Assembly (NCBI RefSeq): GCF_009760925.1
Contig: NZ_VRLV01000013.1
Location: forward strand, 62,001-126,000
Reading direction: 5' to 3'
Length of the DNA stretch: 64,000 nucleotides
Source of the DNA: Nonomuraea typhae
GTDB taxonomy: Bacteria > Actinomycetota > Actinomycetes > Streptosporangiales > Streptosporangiaceae
Of this stretch, positions 8,415 through 15,914 are shown one piece after another; position 1 is the first letter of the stretch, and the number at the start of each line of letters is the position of its first letter. The notes below the pieces were generated by a model. That model was not told the origin of the DNA, ran no database searches, and worked only from the letters and a program-made list of their open reading frames with translations. A program made the position numbers and the translations under genes.

Positions 8415-8559
8415 AACCGCGCCAGACAACCAGGCGCCGGCGCAGCACGGGCCACTCGTCGGCCCTGATGCCCCGCAGGGCCAGGGCCAGCGGGACCAGC
8501 GCCACAGTGGCGGCGACGACGATCCCCATGATCAGCATGAACAGGTGCTCGACGGCCAT
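8401..8559 (-). CDS. Small single-pass membrane protein (52 aa), unknown
   Basis: A 52-residue product starts at ATG 8559 behind a clear ribosome-binding site (AGAAAGG, 8 nt spacing). Residues 6-29 form a hydrophobic helix (LFMLIMGIVVAATVALVPLALALRG), followed by a basic cytoplasmic tail with RRRLVVWRG. An AT-rich GTTTAAACT patch just upstream may be part of its promoter. Its 3' end overlaps that of the marR gene by 14 nt in the convergent direction. I do not recognise a family. Confidence 0.5.
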   Translation of the reverse strand: MAVEHLFMLIMGIVVAATVALVPLALALRGIRADEWPVLRRRLVVWRGFIVR

Positions 8560-8609
8560 GACCAGAGCCTTTCTGGTTGAAGTTTAAACTAATTGGCCTG
8601 AACACCTTG

Positions 8610-8633
8610 ACCGCCGGACTTATTTCCGGCGGT
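8610..8633 (-). terminator. Hairpin at the end of the nucleoside operon
   Basis: A 9 bp perfect stem, ACCGCCGGA (8610-8618) with TCCGGCGGT (8625-8633) and a 6 nt loop, starts at the deoA stop codon. No T-run follows on the minus strand, so it is terminator-like rather than canonical. Confidence 0.5.
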
Positions 8634-9904
8634 TAGCCGATGCGGTCGATGACCAGCGGGAGCTGCTCCACGCTCACCGGGCCCACCGCGTAGCCGCCCT
8701 CCAGCGCCTCCAGCGCCCTGGCGAAGCGGGCGGTCTCGTCGGCGTGCAGGGTCATCAGCGGCTGACCGGCGCGCACCAGGTCGCCCGGCTTGGCGTGCAA
8801 GGTGATGCCGGCGCCGAACGACACCGGATCCTCCTGGCGTGCCCGGCCCGCGCCCAGGCGCCAGGCCGCCAGGCCCACCGCGTAGGCGTCCAGCTCGGTC
8901 AGCACGCCCGACTCCGGGGCGTCCACCGTCATCGACTCGGCCGCCTTCGGCAGCACGGCGTCCGGGTCACCGCCCTGGGCCACGATCATGCGGCGCCAGG
9001 CGTCCATCGCCGAGCCGTCCTTCAGCGCCTGCTCCGGATCCTTGCCGGACACCCCGGCGGCCTCCAGCATCTCGCGGGCCAGCCGTACCGTGAGCTCGAC
9101 CACGTCCGAGGGGCCGCCGCCCGCCAGGACCTCGACCGACTCCTCGACCTCCAGCGCGTTGCCGACCTGCTTGCCCAGAGGGCGGTCCATCGCGGTCAGC
9201 AACGCGACCGTGCGCACCCCGGCGTCGGAACCCAGGGCGACCATGGTCTCGGCCAGCTCCCTGGCACGATCCACGGTCTTCATGAACGCGCCGGAGCCGA
9301 CCTTCACGTCCAGGACCAGCGAGCCGGTGCCCTCGGCGATCTTCTTGGACATGATCGAGGAGGCGATCAGCGGGATCGACTCCACCGTGCCCGTCACGTC
9401 GCGCAGCGCGTAGAGCTTCTTGTCGGCGGGGGCCAGGCCGGAGCCCGCGGCGCAGATCACCGCGCCGGCCTCGCGCAGGACCGCGAGCATCTCCTCGTTC
9501 GACAGCGACGCCCGCCAGCCCGGGATCGACTCCAGCTTGTCCAGCGTGCCGCCGGTGTGGCCGAGGCCGCGGCCGGACAGCTGGGGGACGTAAGCCCCGC
9601 AGGCCGCCACCAGCGGCGCCAGCGGCAGGGTGATCTTGTCGCCCACGCCGCCGGTGGAGTGCTTGTCCGCGGTGGGGCGGTCGAGCATCGACCAGTCCAT
9701 CCGCTCGCCCGAGCGGATCATCGCCTGCGTCCACTCGGCGATCTCGCGGCGGTTCATCCCGTTCAGCAGGATCGCCATCGCGAGCGACGACATCTGCTCG
9801 TGGGCCACCTCGCCCCGCGTGTAGGCGTCGATCACCCAGTCGATCTGCGCGGTCGTCAGCTCATGACCGTCGCGCTTGGCGACGATGACCTCGATGGCGT
9901 CCAT
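8633..9904 (-). CDS. deoA: Thymidine phosphorylase
   Basis: This 423-residue cytoplasmic enzyme converts thymidine and phosphate to thymine and deoxyribose-1-phosphate. The family signature is visible: the DKHSTGGVGDKITL phosphate-binding loop, then LSGRGLGHTGGTLDKLESIPG, and SSIMSKKIAEGTGSLVLDVKVGSGAFM with the catalytic Lys. The C-terminal alpha/beta domain ends with GDLVRAGQPLMTLHADE. The length is normal. Its start overlaps the cdd stop by one base (TGATG), so it is translationally coupled and last in the nucleoside uptake and salvage operon. Confidence 0.96.
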   Translation of the reverse strand: MDAIEVIVAKRDGHELTTAQIDWVIDAYTRGEVAHEQMSSLAMAILLNGMNRREIAEWTQAMIRSGERMDWSMLDRPTADKHSTGGVGDKITLPLAPLVAACGAYVPQLSGRGLGHTGGTLDKLESIPGWRASLSNEEMLAVLREAGAVICAAGSGLAPADKKLYALRDVTGTVESIPLIASSIMSKKIAEGTGSLVLDVKVGSGAFMKTVDRARELAETMVALGSDAGVRTVALLTAMDRPLGKQVGNALEVEESVEVLAGGGPSDVVELTVRLAREMLEAAGVSGKDPEQALKDGSAMDAWRRMIVAQGGDPDAVLPKAAESMTVDAPESGVLTELDAYAVGLAAWRLGAGRARQEDPVSFGAGITLHAKPGDLVRAGQPLMTLHADETARFARALEALEGGYAVGPVSVEQLPLVIDRIG

Positions 9905-10299
9905 CAGGCTCCCTTGGTCAGGTCGTCGGGGCCGAAGGCGTAGGGCAGGATCTCCGCCATGCGCTTCGGCCCGTCGGGCGTCTCGACAAGCAGGTCTTCC
10001 CCGCCGAACTCATACAACAGCTGGCGGCAGCGGCCACACGGCATCAGCAGCTCGCCGTGCCCGTCGACGCAGGTGAAGGCGACCAAGCGGCCGCCGCCGG
10101 AGGCGTTCAGGGCCGAGACCAGGCCGCACTCGGCGCACAGGCTCAGGCCGTAGGAGGCGTTCTCCACGTTGCAGCCCGTGACGATCCGGCCGTCGTCGAC
10201 GACGGCGGCGGCGCCCACGGGGAACTTGGAATAGGGGGCGTAGGCGTTGCGCATCGCGGCCCGTGCCTCGTCGCGCAGGCCGTCCCAGTCGATGGTCAT
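9904..10299 (-). CDS. cdd: Cytidine deaminase
   Basis: This 131-residue homotetrameric-type cytidine deaminase converts cytidine and deoxycytidine to uridine and deoxyuridine. The zinc site is seen as CAEC (...SLCAECGLVSAL, catalytic Glu flanked by Cys) and PCGRCRQLLYEF. The substrate-binding N-terminus YAPYSKFPVGAA and NVENASYGL are also present. It sits 3 bp downstream of the second permease gene and overlaps deoA by one base, so it belongs to the salvage operon. Confidence 0.95.
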   Translation of the reverse strand: MTIDWDGLRDEARAAMRNAYAPYSKFPVGAAAVVDDGRIVTGCNVENASYGLSLCAECGLVSALNASGGGRLVAFTCVDGHGELLMPCGRCRQLLYEFGGEDLLVETPDGPKRMAEILPYAFGPDDLTKGA

Positions 10300-10302
10300 G
10301 TT

Positions 10303-11583
10303 CTAGTGCTGCTCCCCACGGCGGTACCGCACGCCGTCCGCCTTGGGCATGCGCAGGCGCTGCGAGGCGGCCAAGAGCACGAGCAGGGTCAGGACGTGCG
10401 GGGTGATGTAGACGAACTCGTTGGGCAGCCTGTCGATGACCATCCACAGCCAGATGAGGACCACGGCGGCGGCTGCCGCGCCCGCCATGATCGTGTAGTC
10501 CTTGGCGCTGCGTCCGGCGAGCTCGGCCGGCTGGCCGGAGCGCGTCATGACGCGGATCTTGTTGCCGAGGTAGATGAGCAGCAGGATCGCGCCGAACAGG
10601 AAGAACGAGGTGACCGCGCCCTGGTTGCGCAGTTGCAGGCCGTCGGCGTAACCGAACAGGGAGGCGCCGACCGCCAGGCCGCCGGGCCGCCAGTTACCGA
10701 AGATCATGGCGGCCAGGCCGATGAATCCCCGTCCGCCCGTCTGTCCCTCGACGTACTTGGTGACGCCGAAGACCAGGAACACGCCGCCGAGACCGGCGAA
10801 GGCCCCGGAGATGACGACGGCGATGTACTTGAGCCGGTACACGTTGACGCCGAGCGACTCGGCCGCCCAGGGGTTCTCACCGACCGAGCGCAGGCGCAGG
10901 CCGAAGGCGGTGTGCCAGAGCACGAGGTACGTCAGCGGGACCAGCACCACGGCCAGAAGGACCAGCGGGTTGAAGTCACGGGTGAGACCGCCGAGGATGC
11001 CGGCCACGTCGGAGATCAGGAACCAGTGTGTCCTCTCCAGCATGCCGAAGACGTCGATCTGGTCCGACAGGAGCGGCAGGCTCCATTCCGGCAGCTTCCC
11101 GGAGATCGCCGGGGAGGTGGTGATGCCGGCGCCGGCCTGCGCCGCGGAGGAGCCCTCCTTGTAGAGGACCTCCGACAGGAAGCGGGTGATGCCCGGGCCG
11201 AGGAGGTTGATCGCGACGCCGCTGATGATGTGGTCGACGCCGAAGCCGACGGTGGCGATCGCATGGATCAGGCCGCCCACCGCACCGGCGGCCAGACCGG
11301 CGGCGAGCGCCGCGAACGGGCCCCACTGGTATCCGGCCCAGCCGGCGAACCAGGTGCCCATCACCATCATGCCTTCGAGGCCGATGTTGACCACGCCGGC
11401 GCGCTCGGCCCACAGGCCACCGAGCCCGGCCAGCCCGATGGGGACGGCCAGCATCAGCGCCGCGGCGAAGGTGCCCGAGGAGGTGATGTCGTTGTGCCCG
11501 GAGATCACCCGGACCAGGGACATGACGATGATCAGCAGGGAGACGCCGATCAGCGCGAGGTGGTACTTGCGGACCCCGGTCAT
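10303..11583 (-). CDS. Nucleoside ABC transporter permease (second subunit)
   Basis: This 426-residue multi-TM permease is of the BPD_transp_2 / YufQ-NupC type. The family signature GTFAAALMLAVPIGLAGLGGLWAERAGVVNIGLEGMMVMG is clear, followed by GVAINLLGPGITRFL and, later, SVGENPWAAESLGVNVYRLKY (EAA-like coupling loop). The N-terminus adds one hydrophobic helix (LIGVSLLIIVMSLVRVIS). Its start overlaps the preceding permease gene by 4 nt. With the BMP lipoprotein and the ATPase it forms a nucleoside importer. Confidence 0.92.
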   Translation of the reverse strand: MTGVRKYHLALIGVSLLIIVMSLVRVISGHNDITSSGTFAAALMLAVPIGLAGLGGLWAERAGVVNIGLEGMMVMGTWFAGWAGYQWGPFAALAAGLAAGAVGGLIHAIATVGFGVDHIISGVAINLLGPGITRFLSEVLYKEGSSAAQAGAGITTSPAISGKLPEWSLPLLSDQIDVFGMLERTHWFLISDVAGILGGLTRDFNPLVLLAVVLVPLTYLVLWHTAFGLRLRSVGENPWAAESLGVNVYRLKYIAVVISGAFAGLGGVFLVFGVTKYVEGQTGGRGFIGLAAMIFGNWRPGGLAVGASLFGYADGLQLRNQGAVTSFFLFGAILLLIYLGNKIRVMTRSGQPAELAGRSAKDYTIMAGAAAAAVVLIWLWMVIDRLPNEFVYITPHVLTLLVLLAASQRLRMPKADGVRYRRGEQH

Positions 11584-12722
11584 GCTCCCACCTCAACAGG
11601 CTTGTTGGTGCCGAGCAGGCGGGCGGCCCGCCGTTCCTCTGAGCGCATCGCCATCCGGCCGGTGACCTCGTTGGAGACCACCACCAGGAGGACGATGGCA
11701 CCCTGCATGATGACGATGACGCTGGGCGGCACGTTGGCGAACTGCAGCGGCCCCTGTGCCCGGTCGAGGAAGCCGAACAGCAGCGCGGCGAACGCGATGC
11801 CGACCGGTTTGTTGCGTCCGAGCAGCGCGACCGCGATGCCGAGGAAGCCCAGGCCGGGGGTGAAGTTGGAGTTGTAGGCGTGCGTGGAGCCGAGGATCTC
11901 CGGCATGCCGATGAGCCCGGCGATCGCACCGGACAGCACCATGGCCGAGATGACCATCTTCTTCGGGTTGACGCCGGAGGCGAGGGCGGCGGGGGCGTTG
12001 AGGCCGCTGGCCTTGACCTCGAAGCCGAACCGGGTGCGCTCCAGCACGATCCACAGCCCGATCCCCAGCAGGATCGCCACCACGAGGAAGCCCCACAGGC
12101 CGCCGCCGCGCGGGGCGGGCAGGCCGAACATCTCGAAGAGGAAGTTCAGGTTGGGGAACCAGGCCGACTCAGGCAGCGGCGGGGTGGAGATGGTCAGCTG
12201 CCCTTCGGGCCGGGGCCCGGTGAACGGCCCGCGCACCAGGAAGGCGGCGAGGTTGATCGCGATGTAGTTGAGCATGATCGTGGCGATCACCTCGTTGACG
12301 CCGCGCCCGACCTTCATCAGCGCCGGGATCAGCGCGTAGAGGCCGCCGACGATCGCCGCCACGATGATGATCACCGGGATCTGGATCCAGGCCGGCGCCA
12401 CGAACGTCGAGCCGACGAAGGCCGCCACCACGGCGGCGAGCCGGTACTGCCCCTCGACGCCGATGTTGAAGAGGTTCATCCGGAAGCCGACCGCGACCGC
12501 GAGTCCGGCGATGAACAGCGGCACCGCCCGGTTGAGCATGGTCGTGATGCCGTTGACCACGGTCCGCTCGGTCTCGCCGAAGTCGAAGAAAGCGGCGAAC
12601 GCGGCGGTCGGACTGGCCCCCGCCACGATGATCGCCACGCTGGTGATCGCGATGGCGAGCACGACGGCGACCACCGCACCCGCGACAGTCAGCAGCGCGC
12701 GATAGAGCCCTGCGGGCATCAC
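11580..12722 (-). CDS. Nucleoside ABC transporter permease (first subunit)
   Basis: The 380-residue membrane protein is of the YufP/NupB type. The hallmark RAVPLFIAGLAVAVGFRMNLFNIGVEGQYRLAAVVAAFVG is present, with VGRGVNEVIATIMLNYIAINLAAFLVRGPF in the middle and ASGLNAPAALASGVNPKKMVISAMVLSGAIAGL as the coupling region. It starts at ATG 12722, overlaps the ATPase gene by 4 nt (ATGA) and overlaps the next permease by 4 nt. Such tight coupling suggests fixed stoichiometry. Confidence 0.92.
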   Translation of the reverse strand: MMPAGLYRALLTVAGAVVAVVLAIAITSVAIIVAGASPTAAFAAFFDFGETERTVVNGITTMLNRAVPLFIAGLAVAVGFRMNLFNIGVEGQYRLAAVVAAFVGSTFVAPAWIQIPVIIIVAAIVGGLYALIPALMKVGRGVNEVIATIMLNYIAINLAAFLVRGPFTGPRPEGQLTISTPPLPESAWFPNLNFLFEMFGLPAPRGGGLWGFLVVAILLGIGLWIVLERTRFGFEVKASGLNAPAALASGVNPKKMVISAMVLSGAIAGLIGMPEILGSTHAYNSNFTPGLGFLGIAVALLGRNKPVGIAFAALLFGFLDRAQGPLQFANVPPSVIVIMQGAIVLLVVVSNEVTGRMAMRSEERRAARLLGTNKPVEVGA

Positions 12723-14401
12723 ATCTCCTCGGTGGCGGTGATGGCGCCGGTCATGTAGCCGCCGAGCCGCTCGGGCGTGACGTCGGACGGGTCGAGGCGG
12801 GCGACGAGCCTGCCGCGGTAGATGACGTGCAGCGTGTCGGACAGCCCGATGAGCTCGTCGAGGTCCGCGGAGATCAGCAGTACGGCGAGGCCGGCGGCCC
12901 GGGCGTTGCGCAGGTGGTCCCAGATGGCGGCCTGGGCGCCCACGTCCACGCCCCGGGTGGGGTGGGCGGCGATGAGGAAGGCGGGCGCGCCGCTCATCTC
13001 GCGCCCGACGATGAGCTTCTGCTGGTTGCCGCCGGACAGGGCGAGCGCGAGGGTGTCGACGCCCGGGGTGCGCACGTCGTACTGCATGATGATGCGCTGG
13101 GTGTCGGCCTTGGCGGCGCGGCGGTCGATCCAGATGCCGCTCTTGGCCGCGCCCCGCTTGACCGGGGCATCTGCGCGGCCCTTGATCCGGATGCCGATCT
13201 TGGCGGCGACGCGCTTGATCCAGGGATCGCGCTTGCCGAGCTTGCGGGTCTGGTGGCCGAGGACCCGGTTCTCCCAGAGGGAGGCTTCGAGCAGCAGGCC
13301 CTGGCGGTGGCGGTCCTCGGGGATGTAGCCGATGCCGGCCTCGCGGCGCTTGAGCGTGGACCAGGCGCTGATGTCGGTGCCGCCCAGGGTGATCTCGCCG
13401 TGTGCCGGGCGGATGCCCATGATGGCCTCGATCAGCTCGGACTGGCCGTTGCCCTCGACGCCGGCGATGCCCAGGATCTCGCCCTTGTGGATCTCGAAGC
13501 CGATGTCGTCGAGCAGCAGGCGCTCGCCTCCTGCGCGCAGCGCTTCGGGGGTGGCGACGGGGCGGTGGCCTTCGGCGCCGATGGTCAGCCCGGTGACCTT
13601 GAGGGCGACGGTCTCGGTGACGGTGGATTCGCGGGTCTCGGGCGTGGGCAGTTCGCTGCCGACCATGAGCTCGGCGAGCTGGCGGGCGTTGCCGATCTCG
13701 CTGCGCGGGAGGCTGGCGACGGTGGTGCCGCGCCGGATCACCGTGATGGCGTCGGCGATGCTGAGCACCTCGTCCAGCTTGTGGGAGATGAAGATGACGG
13801 TGAGGCCGTCGGCCTTGAGCTCGCGCAGGTTGTCGAAGAGCTCCTCGACCTCCTGGGGCACGAGCACGGCGGTCGGCTCGTCGAGGATGAGGATGCGGGC
13901 GCCGCGGTAGAGGACCTTGAGGATCTCCACGCGCTGCCGGTCGCCGACGCCGAGGTCCTCCACCAGACGGTCGGGGTCGACGCGCAGGCCGTGCGCCTCG
14001 GCGAGCTGGACGATCTTACGGCGGGCGGCGGCCACGTCGAGCCGGCCGGCTGCCTTCTTCGGCTCGGCGCCGAGGACGATGTTCTCCAGCACGGTGAGGT
14101 TGTCGGCCAGCATGAAGTGCTGGTGGACCATGCCGATGCCGACGTTGATCGCGTCGCTGGGCGAGCGGAAGCTCACGCCTGCGCCGTTCACCCGGATCGT
14201 GCCCTCGTCCGGCTTCTGCATGCCGTACAGGATCTTCATGAGGGTGGACTTGCCGGCGCCGTTCTCCCCGCAGATGGCGTGGACGGTGCCGGGTTGAATG
14301 GCGATCCGGATGTCGTGGTTGGCGACGACGCCCGGGAACCGCTTGGTGATGCCCTCCAGCTCGACGGCGGGTTGCGCCGGAGCGAGCGTGTCGGAAGTCA
14401 T
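12719..14401 (-). CDS. Nucleoside ABC transporter ATP-binding protein with an unusual internal insertion
   Basis: This is a tandem-NBD ATPase of the RbsA/NupA type. NBD1 shows Walker A GENGAGKST, signature region DLGVGDRQRVEILKVLYR (degenerate LSGGQ) and Walker B ILILDEPTAVL. NBD2 shows GVEGNGQSELIEAI, a canonical ALSGGNQQKLIVGRE and a C-terminal ADLDELIGLSD. Between GHQTRKLG and QYDVRTPG, before the NBD2 signature, there is an extra segment of about 35-40 residues made of two imperfect copies of AAK(I/S)GI(R/W)I. This makes the protein about 560 aa rather than roughly 510-520. ATG 14401 is preferred; an in-frame ATG at 14422 is possible. It energises import together with the two permeases. 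Confidence 0.92.
   Translation of the reverse strand: MTSDTLAPAQPAVELEGITKRFPGVVANHDIRIAIQPGTVHAICGENGAGKSTLMKILYGMQKPDEGTIRVNGAGVSFRSPSDAINVGIGMVHQHFMLADNLTVLENIVLGAEPKKAAGRLDVAAARRKIVQLAEAHGLRVDPDRLVEDLGVGDRQRVEILKVLYRGARILILDEPTAVLVPQEVEELFDNLRELKADGLTVIFISHKLDEVLSIADAITVIRRGTTVASLPRSEIGNARQLAELMVGSELPTPETRESTVTETVALKVTGLTIGAEGHRPVATPEALRAGGERLLLDDIGFEIHKGEILGIAGVEGNGQSELIEAIMGIRPAHGEITLGGTDISAWSTLKRREAGIGYIPEDRHRQGLLLEASLWENRVLGHQTRKLGKRDPWIKRVAAKIGIRIKGRADAPVKRGAAKSGIWIDRRAAKADTQRIIMQYDVRTPGVDTLALALSGGNQQKLIVGREMSGAPAFLIAAHPTRGVDVGAQAAIWDHLRNARAAGLAVLLISADLDELIGLSDTLHVIYRGRLVARLDPSDVTPERLGGYMTGAITATEEM
13127..13220 (-). repeat. Two imperfect 37 bp direct repeats inside the nucleoside ATPase gene
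   Basis: Copy 1 is at 13127-13163 and copy 2 at 13184-13220, a period of 57 bp (19 codons), with about 6 mismatches in 37. They encode the inserted basic segments WIDRRAAK-like and WIKRVAAK-like in the second nucleotide-binding half. The in-frame period suggests local duplication. Confidence 0.8.
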
Positions 14402-14527
14402 TGGTGGCTCACCGCTCCTCATTCGCCGGGCGGACGCGTCCGGAACGAACGGGTCTGCTCAGCTCAGTGCGTCGGGCTCGCTCCATGCTCATGTGGTTCT
14501 CCTGCGAGCAAGGCGGATAGAGCGAAG

Positions 14528-14549
14528 GCCCGGGGAAGCTCCCCGAGCC
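14528..14549 (-). terminator. Intercistronic hairpin between the BMP lipoprotein gene and the ATPase gene
   Basis: The stem GGCCCGGGGA / TCCCCGAGCC (one mismatch, 3 nt loop, 14528-14549) lies 26 bp past the BMP gene stop. Hairpins here in binding-protein operons commonly act as partial terminators or mRNA stabilisers, giving excess binding protein. No T-run is seen. Confidence 0.5.
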
Positions 14550-14574
14550 CTCAAACGAGACTTACCTACCCAGG

Positions 14575-15645
14575 TTACGGCTTGGACGGAACCTGGATCT
14601 CGCCGGAGACGATCTTCTCCCGCGCGGCGTCCAGGTCGGCCTTGAGGTCGTCGATCTCGCCACCGGTCGTGGCCAGGCCGACGCCGTCGACCTTCAGGTC
14701 GTAGGTGACGTTGCTGCCGCCCTTGGCGCCGCCCTGGAATGCCTTGACGAACTCGAACACGCCGACGTCGACGCGCTTGATCATCGAGGTCATGATGACG
14801 GACTGCAGGCCGGCTTCCTTGACCGTCTGGCGCTGGTCGGAGTCGACGCCGATGGCCTTCTTCTTGGCGGCGGCGGCCGCCTGGAAGACGCCGAGGCCGG
14901 AGTCGCCGGCGGCGTGGTAGACGATTTCAGCGCCGTCCTGGTACATCTTCTCGGCCGCGACCTTGCCCTTGTCGGGGGCCTTGAAGCCGGAGAAGTCACC
15001 GTCGGGGGTGAGGTACTTGATGTCGATCTTGGCGTCCTTCTTGACCGACTTCACGCCGGCCACGAAACCCGCCTCGAACTTCTTGATCAGGTCGTTCTCG
15101 ACGCCGCCGACGAAGCCGACGTGGCCGCTCTTGGCCTTGGTGGCCGCGGCGACGCCCGCCAGGTAGGAGCCCTGCTCCTCGGCGAACAGCAGGCCGGTGA
15201 CGTTCGGCGCGTTGGAGGCGGAGTCCACGACCGCGAACTGGATCTCGGGGTACTCCGTGGCGGCCTTCTTGATGTCCTCGCCGTAGGCGAAGCCGACACC
15301 GATGATCGGGTTGTAGCCGGCGTCGGCCAGCTGGCGGAGCAGTTCGCCGCGGTTGGAACCGTCGCCTGCGGGGCTCAGCTCCTTGATGTCGGCGCCCAGG
15401 TCGGTCTTGGCCTTCTCCAGGCCCGCGTAGGCGGCGTCGTTGAAGGACTTGTCACCGCGACCGCCGACGTCGAACGCGAGGCCCACCTTGAGGGCGCCCT
15501 CCTTGGCTGCCCCCTCGCTGGCCGCACCCGTGGGGGCGGTGCTGGCCGTGGTGCCACCGCCGCTCCCGCCACACGCCGCGGCAGCCATGAGCATGGCGCC
15601 GGCCAGCGTGCCGATCGCCGTCTTGCCGAATCGCTTGCTGAGCAA
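14575..15645 (-). CDS. BMP family nucleoside-binding lipoprotein (ABC transporter substrate-binding protein)
   Basis: This is a 356-residue extracellular lipoprotein of the Bmp/PnrA/BmpA family, the purine nucleoside receptor of the importer encoded downstream. The signal peptide ends at the lipobox MAAAACGG (lipid Cys at about 25), followed by a Gly/Ser/Thr linker. Family motifs are KVGLAFDVGGRGDKSFNDAAYAGLEKA, NPIIGVGFAYGEDI, HVGFVGGVENDLIKKFEAGFVAGVK and EIVYHAAGDSGLGVF. TTG 15645 was chosen because AAGGGAG lies 5 nt upstream; an in-frame ATG at 15675 lacks a good ribosome-binding site. It is the first gene of the operon. Confidence 0.92.
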   Translation of the reverse strand: MLSKRFGKTAIGTLAGAMLMAAAACGGSGGGTTASTAPTGAASEGAAKEGALKVGLAFDVGGRGDKSFNDAAYAGLEKAKTDLGADIKELSPAGDGSNRGELLRQLADAGYNPIIGVGFAYGEDIKKAATEYPEIQFAVVDSASNAPNVTGLLFAEEQGSYLAGVAAATKAKSGHVGFVGGVENDLIKKFEAGFVAGVKSVKKDAKIDIKYLTPDGDFSGFKAPDKGKVAAEKMYQDGAEIVYHAAGDSGLGVFQAAAAAKKKAIGVDSDQRQTVKEAGLQSVIMTSMIKRVDVGVFEFVKAFQGGAKGGSNVTYDLKVDGVGLATTGGEIDDLKADLDAAREKIVSGEIQVPSKP

Positions 15646-15914
15646 GGCGACTCCCTTCCATTTCCCCGCCGTCAAACTTCATCGCAGGCGCGAAGAAATG
15701 CACGGCAACCCTGCTCGGAAGATAGTTGCTTGACCAGCGCATACCAAACCGTACAGCGCTCCGCAACCGCTCCGTTATCGACATCAGTCGCGTCTGTGAC
15801 CTGGATCCAGCCGGTGAAGCTTTGCCCAACTTTTGACGTTGTCAAGATCTTGCCGAGGCCCGCGAGATGGCAGAGATTACCGACAGACGTCATCAAACTT
15901 CCCTGGAGCCACTC

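Noticed and set aside
10057..11877. Long plus-strand frame opposite cdd and the permease genes
   Set aside because: Composition typical of antisense shadows; the minus strand encodes coupled, recognisable operon genes.
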